Positions 23,901 through 29,029 of a DNA stretch of 29,029 bases are shown here, in pieces. The DNA comes from HGM04593 sp045644465. Its GTDB lineage: Bacteria > Bacteroidota > Bacteroidia > Bacteroidales > Bacteroidaceae. A program made the translations under genes and the position numbers. The notes under the pieces were generated by a model, which did no database searches, was not told the origin of the DNA, and saw nothing but the letters and a program-made list of their open reading frames with translations. The stretch is from positions 1 through 29,029 of the forward strand of contig JAZRGV010000061.1 of NCBI GenBank assembly GCA_045644465.1, in the 5' to 3' direction. Each line of letters begins with the position of its first letter. Position 1 is the stretch's first letter.

Positions 23901-25058
23901 TTATAACTCGGTTGAAAGAACTGCCTTAGGTAACTCTCGACAGTTGTAGCCGAATGTCATTGCTTCGCCGTATGCTCCGGCCGAGCGTATTGCCAATATG
24001 TCGCCGCGCTCGGTCTCGGGTATTCTGCGTTCTTTGCAGAACACGTCGGACGACTCGCATATAGGGCCAACAATGTCATACAGCTCATCGGCTTTATTCG
24101 AGGTGAGGTTCTCTATGCGGTGGTATGCATCGTACATCGCCGGGCGTATGAGGTCGTTCATGCCGGCATCCACAATAATGAACTTCTTGCATGTACCGTG
24201 CTTGATGTATGTAGCGCGTGTGATGAGTGAGCCACACTGTGCAACGATGCTTCGTCCAAGCTCAAAATGTACCTGCTGCCCGGGGAACAACTTCAAGTTG
24301 TTTGCGTATGTGGCAAAGTACAACTCAAAGTCGGGGATAGGGTACTTGTCGGGTGCGTCGTAACGTATGCCAAGGCCACCACCTACATTTATATGTGGCA
24401 ACACAAGGTTACGTGTCTCGTGCAACAGCTCCTGCAGCTCGTTGATGCGTGCACAAAGAGCAATGAAATCGTCCATGACAAGTATCTGTGAGCCTATGTG
24501 GAAGTGCAGGCCAATCAGTTCAAGGTGCTCCAGACTCTCTATTATGTCGATAACTTCGTCGAGCTGCTCATAATTTACTCCAAACTTATTCTCGGCAAGT
24601 CCGGTGGTGATGTTGGAGTGGGTATGTGCTCCCACGTTGGGGTTTACTCTTATGGCAACCTGTACCTTTGCGCCGCGTTCAGCAGCAAGGCGTTCTATTG
24701 CTTCGGCCTCGGGAACAGACTCAATATTGAAGCAGAATATACCGGCATCGAGCGAGTAGGCTATCTCCTTATCGGTCTTGCCCACGCCTGCAAAGACAAT
24801 CTTGCCTGGTGCTATGCCAGCATTGATAGCTGCACGCACCTCACCGCCACTCACGCAGTCGGCACCCATGCCCGACGACTTGATGACCTCGAGCAACTGT
24901 GGGTTGAAGTTGGCTTTAATGGCATAGTGTACATGGAATCCATCGTACTTGCCGGCCTCTTCGAGAGCCTTGCCAAGTGTGTTGCGCAACAATTCTACAT
25001 CGTAATAATAGAATGGCGTTTCTATAGTAGAAAATTTATCAACAGGGAATGTTGTCAT
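23901..25058 (-). CDS. lysA: diaminopimelate decarboxylase
   Basis: PLP-dependent fold-III enzyme that decarboxylates meso-diaminopimelate to lysine, the last step of lysine synthesis. The 385-residue protein has the PLP lysine in HYAIKANFNP (near residue 48), GGEVRAAINAG, GLHFHIGSQI, GGGLGIRYD (phosphate binding), FELGRSIVAQCG (usually EPGRS; here Leu replaces Pro) and the catalytic cysteine in PICESSDVFC. It is shorter than the roughly 415-420 residues of many bacterial LysA proteins, but key residues are intact. The start lies 15 nt after the lysC stop, so the two lysine enzymes are co-expressed. The CESSD motif and the neighbouring aspartate kinase favour LysA over other fold-III decarboxylases. 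Confidence 0.94.
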   Translation of the reverse strand: MTTFPVDKFSTIETPFYYYDVELLRNTLGKALEEAGKYDGFHVHYAIKANFNPQLLEVIKSSGMGADCVSGGEVRAAINAGIAPGKIVFAGVGKTDKEIAYSLDAGIFCFNIESVPEAEAIERLAAERGAKVQVAIRVNPNVGAHTHSNITTGLAENKFGVNYEQLDEVIDIIESLEHLELIGLHFHIGSQILVMDDFIALCARINELQELLHETRNLVLPHINVGGGLGIRYDAPDKYPIPDFELYFATYANNLKLFPGQQVHFELGRSIVAQCGSLITRATYIKHGTCKKFIIVDAGMNDLIRPAMYDAYHRIENLTSNKADELYDIVGPICESSDVFCKERRIPETERGDILAIRSAGAYGEAMTFGYNCRELPKAVLSTEL

Positions 25059-25073
25059 CCTTTGTATTTCAAT

Positions 25074-26396
25074 TTATTTACCCTCAAATATTGATGCACT
25101 GAGTGAGCGGAGTGCTCTTACCTTATCCTCTTCGCGAACAAGGAACGAGATGTTGTAGTTGCTACCGCCGTATGACACCATACGTACAGGAATATCCTTC
25201 ATAGCTTCCATTGCACGGGCCTCGAAGCCGGTGTTCTCCCAGTTGAGGTCGCCCACAACACATATGATACACATATTCTTGTCAACAGTGATAGTGCCAA
25301 TCTTCTGTAGCTCGGCAACAATCTCGTCGAGGCGTTTGTCGTCATCTATAGATACTGATACACCAACCTCTGATGTACAAATCATATCGATAGATGTGTG
25401 ATAGCTCTCGAAAATCTCGAATACCTTACGCAAGAAACCATATGCAAGCAACATACGGCCGCTCTTTATCTTTATGGCTGTGATGTTGTCTTTTGCGGCA
25501 ATGGCTTTTATTTCGCCCGGACGTGTGAGGTTGTTGTCGATACGTGTACCCTCGGCTGTCGGGTCCATTGTGTTAAGCAAGCGTACAGGAGTACCTGTGA
25601 GTTTTGCTGGCAGAATACATGTAGGGTGTAGAATCTTTGCACCAAAGTATGCGAGCTCTGCGCTCTCTTCGAAGTGAAGGTTACGTACAGGCTTGGTGTT
25701 CTCAACAATACGTGGGTCGTTGTTGTGTACACCGTCGATGTCGGTCCATATCTGCACCTCGTCGGCGTTTACTGCCGAGCCAATGAGTGTTGCAGTGTAA
25801 TCGCTGCCACCACGTTGCAGGTTATCGTAGCTGCCCTCGTGGTTCATACATATAAAGCCCTGAGTGATGTAAATCTTGCCTCTCTTCTCAAGGTCAACAA
25901 GAGGAAGAAGATGTTCGCGTATATATGCGATGTCGGGCTCGCCGTTCACGTTAAGACGCATAAAGTCGAGTGCATTGAGCAACTCAACGTCAAGGCCAAG
26001 CTCTTGCATATATATGGTAACCATATTGGTTGAGATTATTTCGCCTTGAGCCACAATCTCCTTTTCAAGCTCATCGCTTAGTGGCTTTGTTGCAAGGTCG
26101 CGTAAGTGTGAGAAAATCTCGTTTACCTTGTTTGTTGCGCTCTTTATTGCCTCTTCGCTTTTGTAGAGGTCCTTTATTGTCTGCATGTATTTTGTCTGCA
26201 GGAATGTAGAGTGCTCGCAAGCACCGTTCACATTGCCGTTGCGCAAGTAGTTGGTAAACTCAATGAGTGAATTGGTTGTTCCCGACATAGCCGAAAGAAC
26301 AACAATCTTTGGCTCTCCGTCCGAGATGAGGCGTACCACATTTTGCATACGCTCGGCAGAACCTACTGATGTTCCGCCAAATTTAAGTACTTTCAT
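25074..26396 (-). CDS. lysC: aspartate kinase (monofunctional)
   Basis: Phosphorylates aspartate, the entry step for lysine, diaminopimelate, threonine and methionine. The 440-residue protein starts with the kinase signature VLKFGGTSVGSAERM, has RGGSDYTATLIGSAVNADEVQIWTDIDGVHNNDPRI near residues 195-232, and ends with two ACT domains (about 300-440), normally the site of lysine feedback inhibition. The lack of a homoserine dehydrogenase domain and the adjacent lysA point to a lysine-pathway isozyme. It starts 26 nt after the stop of the FtsE-like gene and is probably transcribed from that gene's promoter. No lysine riboswitch is visible upstream. Confidence 0.94.
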   Translation of the reverse strand: MKVLKFGGTSVGSAERMQNVVRLISDGEPKIVVLSAMSGTTNSLIEFTNYLRNGNVNGACEHSTFLQTKYMQTIKDLYKSEEAIKSATNKVNEIFSHLRDLATKPLSDELEKEIVAQGEIISTNMVTIYMQELGLDVELLNALDFMRLNVNGEPDIAYIREHLLPLVDLEKRGKIYITQGFICMNHEGSYDNLQRGGSDYTATLIGSAVNADEVQIWTDIDGVHNNDPRIVENTKPVRNLHFEESAELAYFGAKILHPTCILPAKLTGTPVRLLNTMDPTAEGTRIDNNLTRPGEIKAIAAKDNITAIKIKSGRMLLAYGFLRKVFEIFESYHTSIDMICTSEVGVSVSIDDDKRLDEIVAELQKIGTITVDKNMCIICVVGDLNWENTGFEARAMEAMKDIPVRMVSYGGSNYNISFLVREEDKVRALRSLSASIFEGK

Positions 26397-26422
26397 ATTT
26401 GTATTATTTTATTTTTTTTATC

Positions 26423-27400
26423 TTAATTTTCTAGTGTTGTCTCTTCTGCAACGTTTCTGTTTTCAGCTGTTTCCGTTGCATAGTCTGTTGCCTGTGCGGC
26501 AACCGTTTCGGTTGTAACCTCTGCTGTGTTTTCTTTTTCAGCTTCGGCAGTAGTTTCTGTTGTTGTATCTGTTATGCTTTGTGCAACAGCCTGCGCTGTA
26601 GCCTGTGCTGTGCTCTGAAGAGCCGCCTGTACTATTCCCTGTACAAACTCCTGCACCGACACCTGTGCTGTTGGCTGTGTAGCTTCAGTTGTTGTAATAG
26701 CCTCCTTGCTTTCCTGTTTCTCCACTTCAACGGCAACCTTGGTCATCTGCATATCCTTGCAACGGTAAACTGTTCCCGGATAATCCTTGAGCCATTGCTC
26801 GTTGTGTGTAATCATAAGCACAGCCATATTCTCCTCCTTGCATATACGGTGCAACAGTTTCATAATGTAGTTTCCTGTCTCGGAGTCAAGGTTACCTGTT
26901 GGCTCGTCGGCAAGCAGCAGGGCAGGGCGGTTAAGTATAGCTCTTGCTATCACCACACGCTGCTGTTCGCCACCCGATAACTCGTGCGGATGCTTGTAAC
27001 CCTTTTGTGAGAGGCCCACAAGGTCGAGCACTTCTTGAATGCGCTCCTCGCGTTGGTGTTTGTTCTTCCACCCTGTGCAACGTAACACGAAGTTCAGGTT
27101 ATCGTGTATGCTGCGGTCTGTGAGTAGCTGGAAATCCTGAAATACAATACCTATGTTTCTGCGTAGTCTTTGCAACTTTCTGTTGCTTATTCTTGACATA
27201 TCATATTCGTCCATCACATAGGCCTTGCCGTCGGCAACGTCAACCTCGCCATATATTGTTTTGAGCAGGGTTGATTTTCCCGAACCAACAGCACCTATTA
27301 TATAGGCAAACTCACCTGTTTCCAAAGTGAACGATACATCCTCAAGTATAACCTTTGAGTCTATGTTTATGTCAACATTCTTGTATTTTATTATTGGCAT
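26423..27400 (-). CDS. FtsE-like ABC transporter ATPase with long low-complexity tail
   Basis: ABC ATPase resembling FtsE, the cytoplasmic partner of FtsX in cell division and peptidoglycan hydrolase control. Residues 1-220 form a complete ATPase: Walker A GAVGSGKST (36-44), Q-loop VFQDFQ (86-91), signature LSGGEQQR (141-148), Walker B LLLADEPT (161-168) and switch His199. Residues about 221-325 are an added tail rich in Thr, Ala, Glu and Gln, with an amphipathic stretch (QEFVQGIVQAALQ) and repeated QSTAQATAQAVAQ-type segments. FtsE proteins usually stop near residue 220-230. The start follows a perfect promoter by about 17 nt. The gene leads the lysC-lysA operon. LolD or another small ATPase is possible; ftsX is not in the window. 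Confidence 0.85.
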   Translation of the reverse strand: MPIIKYKNVDINIDSKVILEDVSFTLETGEFAYIIGAVGSGKSTLLKTIYGEVDVADGKAYVMDEYDMSRISNRKLQRLRRNIGIVFQDFQLLTDRSIHDNLNFVLRCTGWKNKHQREERIQEVLDLVGLSQKGYKHPHELSGGEQQRVVIARAILNRPALLLADEPTGNLDSETGNYIMKLLHRICKEENMAVLMITHNEQWLKDYPGTVYRCKDMQMTKVAVEVEKQESKEAITTTEATQPTAQVSVQEFVQGIVQAALQSTAQATAQAVAQSITDTTTETTAEAEKENTAEVTTETVAAQATDYATETAENRNVAEETTLEN

Positions 27401-27423
27401 ATTTGTGCTAAAAAACTTTTATA

Positions 27424-27454
27424 CAAAATTAGCCAAAATCCTTTATTGTACAAA
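27424..27454 (-). promoter_or_regulatory. promoter of the ftsE-lysC-lysA operon
   Basis: Minus strand: TTTG (27454-27451), 19-nt spacer, TAATTTTG (27431-27424), a perfect consensus match. Expected start is near 27417, giving a short leader before the ATG at 27400. Confidence 0.85.
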
Positions 27455-27468
27455 GATTTTGGCTAATT
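27427..27468. terminator. perfect 14-bp inverted repeat overlapping the operon promoter
   Basis: AATTAGCCAAAATC (27427-27440) and GATTTTGGCTAATT (27455-27468) flank a 14-nt centre. On the minus strand it lies about 60 nt after the stop of the surface-protein gene and ends in a short TTTTG, so it can act as that gene's terminator. It also contains the spacer and -7 box of the next promoter, with the other arm directly upstream of the -33 box, so it could equally be an operator. Confidence 0.7.
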
Positions 27469-27529
27469 AACTAAATATTAAATAATAATATTTAACTATT
27501 TGTTAGATTGAGGATTTTATATTACTTGT

Positions 27530-29029
27530 TTAGTTAAGTATAACCTTAATGCTCTTTTCTCCAATTTTAATAATGGCGATATCGCCTTTAGAGAGTCCGC
27601 TTTCTATTGTAGCACAGCCGTTCTCGATGGTTGTGCTTCCAATGTACATCGCGTCGATTGTGTAAAGCTCAACAACTTCTCCTTCGAGTGAGCAGCTTAT
27701 ATTTATAGTGCCGTTGTTCGATGTTACAAATACCGCTTTTGCAGGGATGTTAATAACGTCGGTATTATTATCATCAGCACTACAGTCACACTCAATCCAG
27801 CATAGAGTAGCATTAACAGTATCAGAGTTATCGTGTCCTGTAGCAGTTGCATATACGCTGATATTGTATGTTGCAGAGAAATTTATTTCGCTGTCATAGA
27901 ATTTATTGATGTCACTGCAAGTTACGTCGGTGGTAAATTCAGCACCTTCTGTTTCACACTCAAATGAGAGCTTTCCGTTGTTGTATGAGATTGTAGGTGT
28001 TGCACATACCTTAACTTCTGGTTTTGGCAGTGGGTCTACAGTTGATCCATTTATAGCAAACAGGTCAAATTCTGCAATGTGGAAGTAAGTACGAAAACCA
28101 GCTCCTTGCATAGAGTATGTATTTGTTACCTCAAAACGCAAGTAACGGTATGTTTTGTCGTTACTGCCGAGAACTTCAGAAGAGTGAGAAGAACCTGCCT
28201 GTATTTCGCCGAAATCAACAACTGTAATCAACTCAAAGTCTGTACCGTTGTTGCTGCCTTTGATTGTGAACTCACGTGCCCAGTCGTTTGCACAATCGTT
28301 ACGTGTTACATAGTCGAAACAGAACTTGCCGATTGTATTGCCTTCGCCCATATCTATCTGGAAATAGTGAGGACCGGCAGGAACGTTTTCCCACGCTGTG
28401 TGGAAATGTGTATTCACGTCGTCGTCGATCATAGCAGCAACACCGCCTTGATCCGAAGGAGAGGTGGGATTAATTACGGCATGGTCGTGTGGTGATGAAA
28501 TGTAGCCGGGCAGACCAGCCTCTGTTGTCAAATTAATTTCTTGTTTTACAGGGTTTGGCTCTGGCTCTGGCTCTGGTTCTGGATTTATGGTTTCGTCATC
28601 AAGTACAACAATTGTTCCAAATTCACTCCAAGGAGCTGTTGTTTTGTAGCTGTTTATTGCTTCAGCCGGTACGTGCAGTGTCATATATTCGGGATACGAA
28701 CCTGAGAAAGGATTATATCCGTTTGTTTTTGGTACATTTGTAGCAAGGCAATAGACGTCAGTAAGGTTCTCACAATTAGCAAGTGCATAATTGTCAATGC
28801 TTGTCACGCTGTTAGGTATTGTTATCTGTGTGAGTCCTGTGCAACCGTCAAAAGCCGCATATCCAATAGCTGTTACATCGTTTGGTACAACGGTGTTCTT
28901 GCAACCAAGTACAAGTTTGTTTGTTGCTGTTTCAATTATTGCATTGCAGTTATTGCGGCTGTCATATACATTGTTTTCGCTGTCAACAACAATGGTCTCA
29001 ATAGCTGAGCATGTTGCAAAGGCCCATTT
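27530..29029 (-). CDS. surface protein with BspA repeats, discoidin-like domain and sorting-like tail (5' end outside window)
   Basis: The reading frame is open to the right edge, so the N-terminus and signal peptide lie beyond it; 499 codons plus the stop are visible. The first 100 or so residues are BspA LRR_5 repeats with the typical YDSRNNCNAIIETATNKLVLG and GYAAFDGCTGLTQITIPNSV segments. A Pro-Glu linker (PEPEPEPEPNP) leads to an F5/8 type C (discoidin-like) carbohydrate-binding domain of about 140 residues (GGVAAMIDDDVNTHFHTAW ... FHIAEFDLFAI), then a beta-rich domain with Cys pairs, and a C-terminal tail (ELYTIDAMYIGSTTI ... KVILN) like type IX sorting domains. A GTG at 28807 opens a shorter frame but is internal to a repeat. 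Binding to host glycans or proteins is inference. Confidence 0.85.
   Translation of the reverse strand, partial: KWAFATCSAIETIVVDSENNVYDSRNNCNAIIETATNKLVLGCKNTVVPNDVTAIGYAAFDGCTGLTQITIPNSVTSIDNYALANCENLTDVYCLATNVPKTNGYNPFSGSYPEYMTLHVPAEAINSYKTTAPWSEFGTIVVLDDETINPEPEPEPEPNPVKQEINLTTEAGLPGYISSPHDHAVINPTSPSDQGGVAAMIDDDVNTHFHTAWENVPAGPHYFQIDMGEGNTIGKFCFDYVTRNDCANDWAREFTIKGSNNGTDFELITVVDFGEIQAGSSHSSEVLGSNDKTYRYLRFEVTNTYSMQGAGFRTYFHIAEFDLFAINGSTVDPLPKPEVKVCATPTISYNNGKLSFECETEGAEFTTDVTCSDINKFYDSEINFSATYNISVYATATGHDNSDTVNATLCWIECDCSADDNNTDVINIPAKAVFVTSNNGTINISCSLEGEVVELYTIDAMYIGSTTIENGCATIESGLSKGDIAIIKIGEKSIKVILN

Noticed and set aside
26397..26422. Search for a lysine riboswitch upstream of lysC
   Set aside because: The gap is only 26 nt of A/T-rich sequence and the region before the FtsE-like gene is too short for the aptamer.
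28807..28809. GTG at 28807 as the start of the right-edge surface protein
   Set aside because: The frame stays open to 29029 and encodes further BspA repeats; the GTG codon is the Val of a repeat (PNSVTSI).

Overview
The window looks like a chromosomal segment of a member of the Bacteroidota, most likely order Bacteroidales (gut or oral type). The evidence is repeated TAnnTTTG -7 elements, some paired with an upstream TTTG; starts with no clear Shine-Dalgarno sequence; BspA-type leucine-rich repeats; C-terminal tails of the 'IYDLTGRKV...GIYIVNG' type; a DUF2027-Smr protein; carboxynorspermidine decarboxylase; and a Wzi-family protein. No tRNA, rRNA, CRISPR array, phage or transposase gene was recognised. 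Most of the window is housekeeping and biosynthesis, with secreted or surface proteins between.

Layout. 1-308: about 3.5 copies of an 86-87 bp direct repeat carrying a 20-bp palindrome. 303-6256 (minus): branched-chain amino acid operon ilvB-ilvN-leuA-leuC-leuD. Upstream (6286-6478, minus) is a complete attenuation control region: promoter, an 18-residue Leu/Val/Ile-rich leader peptide, an antiterminator and a terminator. 6693-7736 (plus): secreted endonuclease/exonuclease/phosphatase-fold protein. 7860-9788 (plus): large secreted multidomain protein with a 17-T tract in its likely promoter spacer. 9948-13498 (plus): UvrD/PcrA helicase and nspC, overlapping by one base. 13487-13557: a 32-bp-arm hairpin shared with the convergent secreted-protein gene 13557-14966 (minus). 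15010-15237 (minus): a structured RNA ending in an intrinsic terminator, either a stand-alone ncRNA or a regulatory leader of the 14966 gene. 15370-17630 (plus): queA and a leucine-rich-repeat protein. 17749-18021: a small lipoprotein. 18022-18337: non-coding, with direct repeats and a promoter. 18338-23847 (plus): likely operon smr-pepT-wzi-lipoprotein-lolC/E-like permease. 23901-27400 (minus): ftsE-like ATPase, lysC, lysA. 27530-29029 (minus): a surface protein with BspA repeats and a discoidin-type domain, cut by the right edge.

How the genes fit together. ilvB/ilvN make acetolactate for valine, leucine and isoleucine, and leuA/C/D extend the valine precursor towards leucine; ilvC, ilvD and leuB are not in the window. 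lysC and lysA are the first and last steps of the diaminopimelate/lysine route. NspC makes spermidine-type polyamines. Wzi, the permease and the lipoproteins belong to the envelope. The most interesting signals are regulatory: the ilv-leu attenuator, the structured RNA at 15 kb, the poly-T promoter spacer at 7.78 kb, and the promoter buried in a terminator-like hairpin at 27.4 kb. I saw no defence island or clearly new multi-gene system.
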